DNA from: Devosiaceae bacterium
GTDB lineage: Bacteria > Pseudomonadota > Alphaproteobacteria > Rhizobiales > Devosiaceae
Length of the DNA: 64,000 bases
Reading direction: 5' to 3'
Assembly: GCA_021648375.1 (NCBI GenBank)
Contig: JAKISW010000001.1
Coordinates: 1 to 64,000, forward strand
The notes below the pieces were generated by a model. That model saw only the letters and a program-made list of their open reading frames with translations. It had not been told where the DNA came from and searched no databases. The position numbers were made by a program, and so were the translations under genes. Positions 9,033-18,400 of the stretch are shown piece by piece (the stretch's first letter is position 1; each line of letters opens with the position of its first letter).

Positions 9033-10982
9033 TTGAGCGTCAGCAAAAACGAAGATCTGGATAACGAAGAACTGGACATAGCTAACGATCGCCATATTTC
9101 CAGGGGGGCAGCGCTTTTGCCTGTATTGTCCGATGAAGGTGCCGCTGATAATCGAACTGCTGAACCGAGTGAGCAAATTGTAGAAGCCAGAACTGCTGGC
9201 TCCAATACCGCCAATAGAAAAATTCCACTAACTGCCTCCCCTATCAAGGAGGACACACTGGATGTTGACCCTGCAAATAATAAAAACACGCCAAAAAAAG
9301 GTACTCTTTATCGGGTGCGGCGGTTTTTTCAGACCAGTATTTTCTCATCCCTGACTCGCAGGATTATAGTTCTCAATCTGGCTGCATTGACGACTTTGGT
9401 AGCCGGAATTTTGTATCTCAATCAGTTGCGTGACGGCTTGATCGATGCACGGGTGCAAAGCTTAAGGGTGCAGGGCGAAATTATATCTGCCGCAATTGCA
9501 GCTTCTGCCACCGTTGATAGTGACGTGATATCGGTAAACCCTGAGCGATTGTTGCAATTACAACCTGATTCAAATGTATCGCCCCTAAGTTTTTTTGATC
9601 CCACTTTGGAATTCCCCATAAATCCGGAGCGGATTGCCCCCCTTTTGAGAAATTTGATTACGCCGACCAGAACCAGAGCCCGCATATATGATAAAAACGG
9701 TTTTTTATTGCTGGATTCATCAACGATCTATCTGGCCGGCGAGGTCATTCGCACACCTCCAGCGCCAAAAGAGCCAACACCCTTGCCCATTGAATTGTGG
9801 GAGCGGCTGTTAACATGGGTGCCGGGCGATGAATTCCCCCCTTATGTGGAATATTCAGCCAGCGAGGGTAAAAGATACCCGGAGGTAGGGGCAGCCCTTA
9901 ACGGAGCACCAACAGATATTGTTAGGGTTGATGATGATAATCGCTTGTTGATTTCTGTCGCTATTCCGGTGCAGCGTCAGCGCGCTATTGTTGGTGCATT
10001 GCTGCTCTCGACGGACCCGGGGGAAATTGATGCAATAATTGCAGCAGAACGTATGGGAGTGTTGCGCCTGTCCCTTGGTGCGTTGATCGTTAGCATGATA
10101 CTTTCGTTTTTTCTTGCCGGTACAATTGCAGAGCCCATGCGAAGACTTTCCTCCGCTGCTGAACGGGTACAAAAATCCATGAGTGCAAGGGATCAAATTC
10201 CTGACTACACAGATCGCCCGGACGAAATTGGGGATCTTTCGCGATCCTTCAGAGCTATGACGAGCGCTCTTTTTGAGCGCATTGAAGCTATTGAAAAATT
10301 TGCTGCCGATGTCGCCCATGAGCTGAAAAACCCACTTACATCACTTCGAAGCGCTGTGGAAACATTGCCATTGGTAAAAACTGAAAAAGACCGTGACAAG
10401 CTGGCAGCGATTATCCTGCACGATGTTCAAAGACTGGACCGGCTGATCTCTGACATTTCAAACGCTTCGCGATTGGATGCGGAACTCGCCCGTGATATTT
10501 CTGAAATTGTTGATCTTGGCGAAGTTACCCGCACTATGGTTTCCATGCACGAAGAGAGCGCGCAAAAGCGTGAGGTGAAATTAAGCCTTTATATCAAAGG
10601 CGAGGAGCCAATTTATGCAAATGGTCAGGATTCACGCCTGGCCCAGGTAGTTTCAAACCTGATTGACAATGCAATTTCCTTTTCTCCCAAAGGGGGTGAA
10701 GTTAAAGTTGATTTAAGTTCTCAATCAGGTGAAATTATTTTAAGTGTTGTTGATCAGGGGCAGGGGATAAAAGGCAGCCCCGAGGATATATTTCGCCGTT
10801 TTTATACCGATCGTCCTGATAGCGAAAGTTTTGGTAATCATTCGGGGCTTGGCCTTTCTATTTCACGTCAGATTGTTGAAGCCCATGGCGGCAGGATTTT
10901 AGCTTCTAACAATAAAACCGATGCAGATGCCAAAAATCCGGGCGCCAGATTTACTGTTTCATTACCAATTGCCACAACCTAG
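9033..10982 (+). CDS. chvG: Sensor histidine kinase ChvG
   Basis: About 649 residues. After a polar cytoplasmic N-terminus of some 100 residues come transmembrane segment 1 (about 111-130), a periplasmic domain of about 220 residues, transmembrane segment 2 (LSLGALIVSMILSFFLA), a HAMP domain, the dimerisation/phosphoacceptor helix FAADVAHELKNPLTSL, and an ATPase domain with NLIDNAISFSP, VDQGQGI and GLGLSISRQIV. It senses envelope or acid signals and phosphorylates ChvI. I favour the TTG at 9033, downstream of AAGGAG (9014-9019); an in-frame ATG at 8994 would overlap chvI. The gene is translationally close to chvI. Confidence 0.94.
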   Translation: MSVSKNEDLDNEELDIANDRHISRGAALLPVLSDEGAADNRTAEPSEQIVEARTAGSNTANRKIPLTASPIKEDTLDVDPANNKNTPKKGTLYRVRRFFQTSIFSSLTRRIIVLNLAALTTLVAGILYLNQLRDGLIDARVQSLRVQGEIISAAIAASATVDSDVISVNPERLLQLQPDSNVSPLSFFDPTLEFPINPERIAPLLRNLITPTRTRARIYDKNGFLLLDSSTIYLAGEVIRTPPAPKEPTPLPIELWERLLTWVPGDEFPPYVEYSASEGKRYPEVGAALNGAPTDIVRVDDDNRLLISVAIPVQRQRAIVGALLLSTDPGEIDAIIAAERMGVLRLSLGALIVSMILSFFLAGTIAEPMRRLSSAAERVQKSMSARDQIPDYTDRPDEIGDLSRSFRAMTSALFERIEAIEKFAADVAHELKNPLTSLRSAVETLPLVKTEKDRDKLAAIILHDVQRLDRLISDISNASRLDAELARDISEIVDLGEVTRTMVSMHEESAQKREVKLSLYIKGEEPIYANGQDSRLAQVVSNLIDNAISFSPKGGEVKVDLSSQSGEIILSVVDQGQGIKGSPEDIFRRFYTDRPDSESFGNHSGLGLSISRQIVEAHGGRILASNNKTDADAKNPGARFTVSLPIATT

Positions 10983-11026
10983 GAATTGATAAGAAGAGCC
11001 GCGCTCTCATATTCAGGGACAAGAAA

Positions 11027-11515
11027 TTGGAAGGAAAACCACAAAATATTCATGCCAAAAACATTCATGCTAATGGATTGATTTATGACGGCGTTGGAAT
11101 TCTTATCAGGGGCGCTTCGAGTTCAGGTAAATCCCTTTTGACCCTGTCGCTTTTGCAAGTTGCTTCTGTTTTAGGAAAGCGGGCAATTTTGGTCGGTGAT
11201 GACAGATTGGATATTTACAAACAAAGCCATCGTTTGATTATGCAGGTGCCAGATCAAATTGCCGGGAAAATCGAATTGGCAGGGCGTGGAATTATTTCTT
11301 GCGAATATGAAAAAACTTCTTCGGTGGACCTGATAATCGATATGAGTAAAATCTATCAGCGCATGCCGGATAAATCCCGGTTTTTTACAAATTTGTTAGG
11401 AGTGGAATTGCCCGCCTGTCCAATTCCGGATCTTTCAGTAATCGGTATGGAGCATCAAAGACTATTGGCGTTAGAGGCAATAAAACACCAAAAAACTAGT
11501 TTGATTCTATGCTGA
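11027..11515 (+). CDS. hprK: Short HPr kinase/phosphorylase
   Basis: 162 residues corresponding only to the C-terminal kinase half of classical HprK, which is the usual form in alphaproteobacteria. The P-loop GASSSGKS is intact, GDDR carries the acidic catalytic patch, and AGRGII follows. It phosphorylates HPr of the nitrogen-related phosphotransferase system. The start is a TTG. It follows chvG by 44 bp, as in many relatives, but the PTS genes for an EIIA(Man)-type protein and HPr that usually come next are absent; a convergent epimerase gene overlaps its last nine bases instead. Confidence 0.9.
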   Translation: MEGKPQNIHAKNIHANGLIYDGVGILIRGASSSGKSLLTLSLLQVASVLGKRAILVGDDRLDIYKQSHRLIMQVPDQIAGKIELAGRGIISCEYEKTSSVDLIIDMSKIYQRMPDKSRFFTNLLGVELPACPIPDLSVIGMEHQRLLALEAIKHQKTSLILC

Positions 11516-12349
11516 TTTTGATCCTGGCGCATGCCACCATCCTAAAATGCGTTCCGCTTTTTTTGAACTGAAGAAGCTGGTATTTTTGTCCAATTTACCC
11601 TTTATCGGCACGTCTGGGTAAAATTTGGTTGCCAATTCCATACTGGGTACGTCCACACAAGTGTCGGGGGCGACAATATAAAAAACTTCATGCCCCTTGA
11701 AGTCAGCCTTAAGACTTAGAAGGCAGGCGCTGGCAGCCGCATCAGATCTAGTATAGGCCCACAATTGCTTCATGCCGGATTTATTTTCAGCGGTAAAAAT
11801 TTTAGCCGCGTCGGCGCGCTCTTCGGCCACGTAGTGAAATCGCATACTGGCAATTGATACGTCATCATATCGACGGGCAAAACTATCCGCCTGCTGCTCG
11901 CTTATCCATTTGGAAAGGCTATAGGGGTCTTCACAATAGTTGGCGTGTTCTTCATCAATGGGAAAATAGTCAAGTTTTGCTTCACGGCTAAAGGCAAACC
12001 CGATCGCATTGACACTTGAGGCTAAACAGATGCGTTTTATGCCATGGCCAACAGCAACACTAAGCGCGTTGTAATTACCAACTACATTATTGTTATGTAC
12101 CACATGATCAGGATCATTGAACGGGGAGGGAATTGCCGCCATATGCAAAAGCGCATCACAGCCCTTTAATGCCCCCTCCAATTGTTCGTAACTGCATAAA
12201 TCAGCCTGCACGAAGCGGATATCTTTTTGCTCAAGATCACCTTCAGGCAAAACCCGGTCAATACTTACAACCTGATGGCCCTTTTTAATCGCCGCTTTGG
12301 CGATCGCCTTTCCCAGCTTGCCGCTTCCTCCGGTTAGAGCAATTTTCAT
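11507..12349 (-). CDS. NAD-dependent epimerase/dehydratase (extended SDR)
   Basis: 280 residues beginning with the Rossmann motif TGGSGKLG, an Asp for the adenosine ribose (SIDR), and the active-site Tyr-x3-Lys in YSLSK with the partner Ser in ASSVNAIG. This is the extended SDR fold used by sugar epimerases and uronate dehydrogenases. The precise substrate is not evident. It overlaps the end of hprK convergently by nine bases. Three 15-bp tandem repeats lie about 60 bp upstream of its start, between it and the DUF3422 gene. Confidence 0.87.
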   Translation of the reverse strand: MKIALTGGSGKLGKAIAKAAIKKGHQVVSIDRVLPEGDLEQKDIRFVQADLCSYEQLEGALKGCDALLHMAAIPSPFNDPDHVVHNNNVVGNYNALSVAVGHGIKRICLASSVNAIGFAFSREAKLDYFPIDEEHANYCEDPYSLSKWISEQQADSFARRYDDVSIASMRFHYVAEERADAAKIFTAENKSGMKQLWAYTRSDAAASACLLSLKADFKGHEVFYIVAPDTCVDVPSMELATKFYPDVPIKGKLDKNTSFFSSKKAERILGWWHAPGSKSA

Positions 12350-12406
12350 CTTAAATTTCCTACAATCATGTTGTTTTTACTTGTTAGCAGCGTTCTAGCG
12401 CGTTTT

Positions 12407-12451
12407 AGTTTAGACTGTTTCAGTTTAGACTGCTTCAGTTTAGACTGCTTC
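12407..12451. repeat. Three 15-bp tandem repeats, intergenic
   Basis: Three head-to-tail copies of AGTTTAGACTG(T/C)TTC at 12407-12421, 12422-12436 and 12437-12451, then a partial AGTTTTT. Only the first copy differs, by one base. They lie between the start of the leftward epimerase gene and the stop of the leftward DUF3422 gene, so they could sit within or beside the epimerase promoter. Confidence 0.92.
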
Positions 12452-12501
12452 AGTTTTTAATTGAAGCAGATAGAGCCAGAATCTATTAAGATGGAAATAA
12501 T

Positions 12502-13812
12502 TTAATGGGCTTTTCTGATCCGCCGTACCACCCACCACACTGCCAAAAGTACTAATGGCGTGGCAATCCCCGTTAATGTTGGTTTATCCAACCCAATCTG
12601 TTTAGCAAACGGTGCAAAACCATAGGATACCAGATTGATGGCGTAATAACTGATCGCCACCACAGACAATCCCTCAACCGTGCGTTGCAATCTTAACTGA
12701 AGAGCTGCGCGCTGGTCCATACTTTTGAGCAGCGCCTGATTTTGTGCAGAGCGATCGACTTCAACGCGGGTTCGCAATAGATCACCGGCTCTTTTTACCC
12801 GTTCTGCCATTGCAACCAGATGAGCCTCGGTAGATTTTATTGTGCGCATTGCAGGATCATATCGGCGCATCATAAATTCATAAAAAGTTTGCCTGCCGCC
12901 AAATCTCTCCTCGCGCAAAACCTGAACTCGCTGCTCCACGATGGCGTTATAGGCCGCTGTTGCACTAAACCTGAAACTGGTTTGCGCCATCAAGTCTTCC
13001 AATTCGGCTGAAATCGACAATATTTCGCTCAATGTATCCTCTTCAGCCCGTTCGACTTCTTTCATGGCGCTGACAAGTTCTGATACCTGAATATCAATCT
13101 GGGCAAGGCGTCTGGAAAGGTAGCGCGCCCGTGGCAGGGCCAGCATCGACATAGATTTATAGATTTCTATCTCTGTTAATCTTTGTAATATTCGCCCAAT
13201 CCGCTGTTCGCCGGTACCAGGCTCTATAAATATTCCAAAACGCAAGTGCCCGGCATCATCAATCCGGTAATCCCCTGAAATGATTGCTGATTTATCCAAT
13301 ACATAAGAAACGGCAATACTTTCCGGCTCAAAATATTTCAACAATTGAGATTGCACGGACTCAATTTTTTCAGGCATTATTTCAACCTGCAACAGTGCTG
13401 ATGTCATTCGAGAGCCGGGAGTTTTTGCCAGCCATTCAGCAGGAAAAACGTCAAATGCCGCCGGATCGAACGGACGAGAGGCAATCCCTTGAGTAAATAG
13501 AGTGTAGGTGACGAATTCCGTGTGCATCTCCCATTTGAGTTTTAGCTTTTTCAATCCTTTAGAATTCAAACCGTCAGGATTGAGGTCCCCGGAATAATGT
13601 GTGGCTTCGGGTTTTGGATGAGGCGCGCCAAAATGGTCGAGAAGGCTCAGCAGGTGTGCACGGTCCAGTTCCCGGTCGCGGTTTACCGCATTCAGTGGTT
13701 TTTTGATGGCCAGGAATACAGCCTGGCAAGGTGCCTCAACGGCAGGAAACGGGCGCGCATGTAACTCATTTGCCAATTGGTATCGCTGTGGATGATCTGA
13801 AATTGTATTCAT
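12502..13812 (-). CDS. DUF3422 family membrane protein
   Basis: 436 residues recognised by the N-terminal block ELHARPFPAVEAPCQAVFLA and length. A mixed alpha/beta N-terminal half (about 1-220) precedes a long predicted coiled-coil segment (about 230-390), and the C-terminus has two hydrophobic helices (about 390-405 and 412-430) ending in the basic RRIRKAH. The protein is therefore probably anchored in the inner membrane with its bulk in the cytoplasm. The biochemical role of the family is not established. Flanked by a 210-bp gap to the TadG-like gene, it looks monocistronic. Confidence 0.85.
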   Translation of the reverse strand: MNTISDHPQRYQLANELHARPFPAVEAPCQAVFLAIKKPLNAVNRDRELDRAHLLSLLDHFGAPHPKPEATHYSGDLNPDGLNSKGLKKLKLKWEMHTEFVTYTLFTQGIASRPFDPAAFDVFPAEWLAKTPGSRMTSALLQVEIMPEKIESVQSQLLKYFEPESIAVSYVLDKSAIISGDYRIDDAGHLRFGIFIEPGTGEQRIGRILQRLTEIEIYKSMSMLALPRARYLSRRLAQIDIQVSELVSAMKEVERAEEDTLSEILSISAELEDLMAQTSFRFSATAAYNAIVEQRVQVLREERFGGRQTFYEFMMRRYDPAMRTIKSTEAHLVAMAERVKRAGDLLRTRVEVDRSAQNQALLKSMDQRAALQLRLQRTVEGLSVVAISYYAINLVSYGFAPFAKQIGLDKPTLTGIATPLVLLAVWWVVRRIRKAH

Positions 13813-14022
13813 TTATCCATACCCCATGGCTTATGGGAAAAATTATATGGGTATTTTTAACTCTGTAAATCAAAACTTGCATTCAGTGGAAATATTACGC
13901 TCGAACCTGCCTGACCCTAAAGTCGCAAATGGTGTCCAAGTGCGCCCACTTGCCAGATAAACTGCAGATCGCAAGGCATAAACCAGTGTCAATTGTCCAA
14001 TTGAAGTGTTCTTTCAGCCAAT

Positions 14023-15468
14023 TTATCTGGAAACCCTCAGATTTTGCAAATCGTCGGCAATGTCAGCAAACGCGCGCTGCAATTCAGCGGAATTTCCCGC
14101 ATCAAAATACCGCCCGCCATTGCCGGCACAGTCCGAAAGAATATCGCGGATATTATTGTCATCCACCTCAAAGGCAATTGTATAAACTATAATATCTTCT
14201 CTTTTGACATTAGTGCAGATTTCTTCGGTTTTTGTATTTGCAATGCCGGCATTGTTGCCACGGTGAATTCTGTGCCCGGCAGGTTCATTTGGTGACCATC
14301 TTGTGCTGGGAGAAACTGTGTTTCTGCCGTCTGTCATCAATACAATTATTTTTTTGTTTTCGCCGTCATAGGGGACACCATCGGTAAATGGAATTCCCGG
14401 AGATAAAATTCTCCACCCCCACATCAGACCGGTGGGAATATATGTATTGTCCCGAGCGTACATAGCTCTAACCGCACGGCGCAACGTGTCTCTGTCTGAC
14501 GTAAGTTGTGTCAGGGGTCTTACCCGACATGTATTCCAGCGCCAGACAACTCCTGGTACACCAAACTGATAGTCAGAATCTATGGTATCAAGGTCCCTGA
14601 TATGACGTGATGCCATACAGCCACGCCATCTATAATTTTGAGTGCTGCGCGGGGTGCAAACTCTTACACGTTCTCCCCTGGTTCCAGTGCAATTGAAATA
14701 TACTGTTCTGCGGCAGGTTGCTGGTACGCCATCACGAGTGCATTCATAGGTTTCCCGGCGGCTGTCACAGCGCCTGGTACTGTCGGGATATGTGTTTCTG
14801 CAAGACTGGCCTGGAGGTCTATAGGTATAGTCATCATCAATATCCAGGCCCGGCTCATTGCGATTGCCGCGTCCGATATTGACATAGCGATTAAATGGCA
14901 CAATCCCGATCTTGATGTCGGGGTTGGTATCATCTGGCATCAACTCATTTATCAGCAAATTTGATGCTTCTTTCAGGGCGTCAAGCTTTCTTCCTGCCAT
15001 TGACCCGGTATTGTCCAGAACGAGCGCTACCTCAATATTTAGTGATTTGCTGGTTACCTCTGAAGATATACGAGTGTTGATGGTTGAGATGCCCACCAGC
15101 GATAAAAAAGAGGTTGGAACGGCAAAGCGCGCTTCAATAAATAATGTTCCCTCGTCGATATCTATGTTTACCGTTTCCACATTCGCCGAAAGATCTATGG
15201 TTGCCATGCGCTCGTTCAACAGATTTTGGGCCAAACTCAACAACTCGGCTTCAGTTTTATTGTCAACCTGGCTATGCAGGGCCAACGTAGTTGAATCAAG
15301 AGTAGACTGGGACAATGAACGTGCATTTTGTATCGCAACAAAATCTACAACCGCTCCCGTGGTTGCAACGAGTACAATTGCAACCAATGCGAAAGTGACA
15401 GCAAAAACCCCTCGTTGGTCTGAGCCAAAATAACGAAGAAGGTTATTTATCTGTTTCAAATCGTGCAC
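14023..15468 (-). CDS. TadG-like protein with von Willebrand factor A domain
   Basis: 481 residues. The N-terminus is a Tad pilus-type anchor: the polar FGSDQRGVFAV leads into one hydrophobic helix (about 21-45). A beta-rich segment follows, then a von Willebrand A domain from about 145 with the metal-binding MIDAS DNTGSMAG (Asp152), MTDGRN and a terminal YTIAFEV strand. Within the A domain an insertion of roughly 100 residues (about 215-315) holds eight cysteines. This suggests an extracytoplasmic, disulphide-stabilised adhesin or pilus-associated protein. No other tad genes are in the window. A response-regulator gene lies upstream on the same strand. Confidence 0.82.
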   Translation of the reverse strand: MHDLKQINNLLRYFGSDQRGVFAVTFALVAIVLVATTGAVVDFVAIQNARSLSQSTLDSTTLALHSQVDNKTEAELLSLAQNLLNERMATIDLSANVETVNIDIDEGTLFIEARFAVPTSFLSLVGISTINTRISSEVTSKSLNIEVALVLDNTGSMAGRKLDALKEASNLLINELMPDDTNPDIKIGIVPFNRYVNIGRGNRNEPGLDIDDDYTYRPPGQSCRNTYPDSTRRCDSRRETYECTRDGVPATCRRTVYFNCTGTRGERVRVCTPRSTQNYRWRGCMASRHIRDLDTIDSDYQFGVPGVVWRWNTCRVRPLTQLTSDRDTLRRAVRAMYARDNTYIPTGLMWGWRILSPGIPFTDGVPYDGENKKIIVLMTDGRNTVSPSTRWSPNEPAGHRIHRGNNAGIANTKTEEICTNVKREDIIVYTIAFEVDDNNIRDILSDCAGNGGRYFDAGNSAELQRAFADIADDLQNLRVSR

Positions 15469-15605
15469 TCCCGGCGAACTGGATTGGAGTGCAAACTCTC
15501 ATATAAACGTAAATTTTTTCTACAGCTTTATTGTCTGTTTCGCTTTAATTTTAGGCCGGTTTTCCCGAGCATTGTTTGACACAAAATAAAGGAAACGGGT
15601 TAGTT

Positions 15606-16055
15606 TTATAGAATTATCTGTTCGCCACCGGTTTCATCTTCTGCTTTGTTAGAAGGTGAAATAAGGGGGGTCGAAAGCGCTGACGAAATAGCCAGTCCCA
15701 ACTGCCTGGTGTCGAAGGGTTTCACCAGAATTTCTTTTATCCCAAGATTGTGTATGCGCTTGATATTTTCTCGAGTGGCATAGGCAGTTGCAACAATTAT
15801 TGGCAGGTCTGGTGAGCACCCTGCTTGCCCGCCGCGAACCAGCCTAATAAATCCAGCTCCGTTAATGTCGGGCATATACCAGTCCAGCAGTACAAAATCC
15901 AATTGGTTGTTTTGTGCCAGTTGCAGGCCGACTGTTGCGTCTTTTGCGCACAAAATTGACTTTAGGCCAAGCTTTTTTAAGGCATCTTCGCCCAATGCCC
16001 GCGCATATTCATTATCATCGACAACAAGAGCGCATAAATCTGCCGGAACAATCAA
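15606..16055 (-). CDS. Single-domain response regulator (CheY-like)
   Basis: 149 residues comprising one receiver domain: the acidic pair in VVDDNE, phospho-acceptor Asp in LLDWYMPD, Thr in VATAYA and Lys in LVKPF, with a short acidic tail. It has no output domain, so it must act by protein contact or as a phosphate relay. It lies 137 bp upstream of the TadG-like gene on the same strand, which hints at but does not show a link with it. No histidine kinase is adjacent. Confidence 0.88.
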   Translation of the reverse strand: MIVPADLCALVVDDNEYARALGEDALKKLGLKSILCAKDATVGLQLAQNNQLDFVLLDWYMPDINGAGFIRLVRGGQAGCSPDLPIIVATAYATRENIKRIHNLGIKEILVKPFDTRQLGLAISSALSTPLISPSNKAEDETGGEQIIL

Positions 16056-16175
16056 ACTGAGCCTCCCCCCCCAGAAAGATCAAGTAGAATTTGCATGTAT
16101 TAAACAATTGCAAATATTTCTTTTTTTGCCAATAAATATATCAAGCATTAAATGTCAATACCTAAGGAAACAAAG

Positions 16176-16781
16176 ATGAGTAATAATCCCGTACGCTGCC
16201 CCTGGGTCAGCTCTGATCCGCTTTATAACTCCTATCACGACAACGAGTGGGGCCGCCCGGTGGTTAACGATATTCGCCTGTTTGAAAAGGTATGTCTGGA
16301 AGGGTTTCAGTCAGGTCTTTCCTGGTTGACCATTTTGAAAAAACGCGAGGGCTTTCGCACCGCTTTTGCCGGGTTTGATTTTGAAAAAGTGGCAAAATTT
16401 GATGAAAGTGATGTGGAGCGCTTATTGCTGGACGCAGAAATTGTGCGCCATCGCGGCAAGATCAACGCCACCATCAACAATGCCAATTGTGCCCTTGAAA
16501 TGGTTGAGGAGTTTGGCTCTCTTGCTGCATATTTCTGGGGGTTTGAGCCCGCGCCTGAAAACAGACCCAAGGACATGAGTTGGGAGAATATCAAGACCAT
16601 TGCTACTACAGATATTTCAACTGCCCTGTCAAAAGACTTGAAAAAACGCGGCTGGAAATTTGTTGGCCCCACCACCTGCTATGCTTTTATGCAGGCTATG
16701 GGTATGGTCAATGATCATACCGATGATTGTTTTTGCCGCGCGGAAGTCGAGGCGGATCGGGCAGAACTCAATCGCCCCTGA
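16176..16781 (+). CDS. tag: DNA-3-methyladenine glycosylase I
   Basis: 201 residues of the Tag family, which removes 3-methyladenine from alkylated DNA. The zinc-binding residues are all present: Cys in RCPW, His in YHDNEWG, and His and Cys in NDHTDDC. The aromatic base pocket around SGLSWLTIL is also conserved. I chose the ATG at 16176 because AAGGA lies seven bases before it; another ATG at 16152 would add eight residues not found in the family. hisS follows after 83 bp on the same strand. Confidence 0.95.
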   Translation: MSNNPVRCPWVSSDPLYNSYHDNEWGRPVVNDIRLFEKVCLEGFQSGLSWLTILKKREGFRTAFAGFDFEKVAKFDESDVERLLLDAEIVRHRGKINATINNANCALEMVEEFGSLAAYFWGFEPAPENRPKDMSWENIKTIATTDISTALSKDLKKRGWKFVGPTTCYAFMQAMGMVNDHTDDCFCRAEVEADRAELNRP

Positions 16782-16864
16782 TTATTCCCCATGCTTGCCC
16801 TGCTCTAAAGGTTCGGCTAGGAACAGGCAAAACGTATGTCGGTGATTTTTCAGGTTCTAAAAAA

Positions 16865-18400
16865 ATGGCTAAAAAGCAAAAAAAATTCAAACCCAAAGCG
16901 CGGCTGCCCCGTGGTTTTGGCGATCGCTCAAGCGCGGATATTAAAGCCACTGATATTATGCTGGCTAAAATCCGGCAAGTTTATGAGCTTTATGGCTTTG
17001 ATCCGGTTGAAACCCCGTTTTTTGAATATAGCGATGCCATGGGCAAGTTTTTGCCCGATACCGATCGCCCCAATGCCGGAGTGTTCTCCCTGCAGGATGA
17101 TGATGAGCAATGGATGAGCCTGCGCTATGATCTCACCGCACCTTTGGCCCGCCATGTGGCGCAAAATATCAACCAGATCACTATGCCCTATCGCACCTAT
17201 CGGCAGGGCTGGGTGTTCAGGAACGAAAAGCCGGGGCCGGGCCGCTTCCGCCAGTTTATGCAGTTTGATGCCGATATTGTTGGCGCTCCCGGTGTGGCCG
17301 CCGATGCGGAAATGGCCATGATGATGGCCGACACCATGGAGGCGCTCGGGATAAAGCGCGGCGATTATGTTATTCGGGTGAATAACCGCAAGGTGCTTGA
17401 CGGGGTGCTGGAAGCCATCGGGGTAACTGAAGAAGCGCAAAAGCTATCCGTGCTGCGCGCTATCGACAAATTTGACAAATTTGGTGAAGAGGGTGTTCGA
17501 CTGCTGCTCGGCAAAGGCCGCAAGGATGAAAGCGGCGATTTTACTGAAGGGGCAGGGCTGGATGACCGATTCATCGGTTTGATTATTTTAATGATATCAG
17601 CGACATCTGTGACTGAGCTTTGGAAAGTTCTGAATCAGTTTACTTCAATTACGGGAGGAGTAACTAATGAGATGGGTACGGAAGGATTTCTTCCATATGA
17701 TGATGGACTTTATGAAATAATCGAACAACTACAGAAATTATTTGATGCAGCAGGGTATAATTCTGACCGAATTAGGTTCGACCCTTCCTGCGTGCGTGGT
17801 CTCGAATATTATACCGGCATGGTCTATGAGGCCGAACTGACCTTTGATGTCACCAATGAAAAGGGCCAAAAGGTCCAGTTCGGCTCGGTTGGTGGTGGTG
17901 GTCGCTATGATGGGCTGATTGAGCGCTTTACCGGCCAAAAAGTGCCAGCTACCGGATTTTCCATCGGTGTTTCCCGCCTGATGACAGCGCTAAAAAATCT
18001 GGACAAGCTTGATGATGGGCAAATTCCCGGTCCGGTGGTGGTCTGCGTTATGGATCGCGATCAAATTGGCGAATATCAAAAGATGGTTGCCGAACTGCGA
18101 GATGCCGGCATTCGGGCAGAAATGTATCAGGGCAACCCGAAAAACTTTGGTAAACAATTGCAATATGCCGATCGGCGCAATTCTCCGGCAGCAATTATTC
18201 AGGGATCAGACGAGCGCGAAAAAGGAATAGTGCAGATCAAGGATCTGCATGAGGGTAAAAAAGCCGCAGCTGCCATTGCTGATAATGAAACATGGAAATC
18301 AGAACGCCCCGGCCAGTTCGAAGTAAAACGCGATCAACTGGTCAATGAAATCAAAAAACTTCCGGCAGTTAATAACTGGCTTGAAGGCAACAAAGTATAA
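16865..18400 (+). CDS. hisS: Histidyl-tRNA synthetase
   Basis: 511 residues, the long alphaproteobacterial form. Class II motifs are visible: motif 2 in [20 protein letters not shown], the histidine-specific [12 protein letters not shown], motif 3 region GGGGRYDGL and GFSIGVSRL, then the anticodon-binding domain. The ATG at 16865 opens a Lys-rich N-terminus typical of the family; an open frame extends further upstream but lacks homology. The stop overlaps hisZ by one base (TAATG), so hisS-hisZ-hisG form a transcription unit. A stretch near 17570-17775 is markedly more AT-rich than the flanking parts of the gene. Confidence 0.96.
   Translation: MAKKQKKFKPKARLPRGFGDRSSADIKATDIMLAKIRQVYELYGFDPVETPFFEYSDAMGKFLPDTDRPNAGVFSLQDDDEQWMSLRYDLTAPLARHVAQNINQITMPYRTYRQGWVFRNEKPGPGRFRQFMQFDADIVGAPGVAADAEMAMMMADTMEALGIKRGDYVIRVNNRKVLDGVLEAIGVTEEAQKLSVLRAIDKFDKFGEEGVRLLLGKGRKDESGDFTEGAGLDDRFIGLIILMISATSVTELWKVLNQFTSITGGVTNEMGTEGFLPYDDGLYEIIEQLQKLFDAAGYNSDRIRFDPSCVRGLEYYTGMVYEAELTFDVTNEKGQKVQFGSVGGGGRYDGLIERFTGQKVPATGFSIGVSRLMTALKNLDKLDDGQIPGPVVVCVMDRDQIGEYQKMVAELRDAGIRAEMYQGNPKNFGKQLQYADRRNSPAAIIQGSDEREKGIVQIKDLHEGKKAAAAIADNETWKSERPGQFEVKRDQLVNEIKKLPAVNNWLEGNKV

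Noticed and set aside
14912..15433. 173-codon plus-strand frame antisense to the TadG-like gene
   Set aside because: Ser/Ala/Val-rich shadow of the opposite strand with no recognisable features.
16727..16864. N-terminal extension of HisS by 46 codons
   Set aside because: It overlaps the end of tag, has no similarity to HisRS N-termini, and the ATG at 16865 gives a normal protein.
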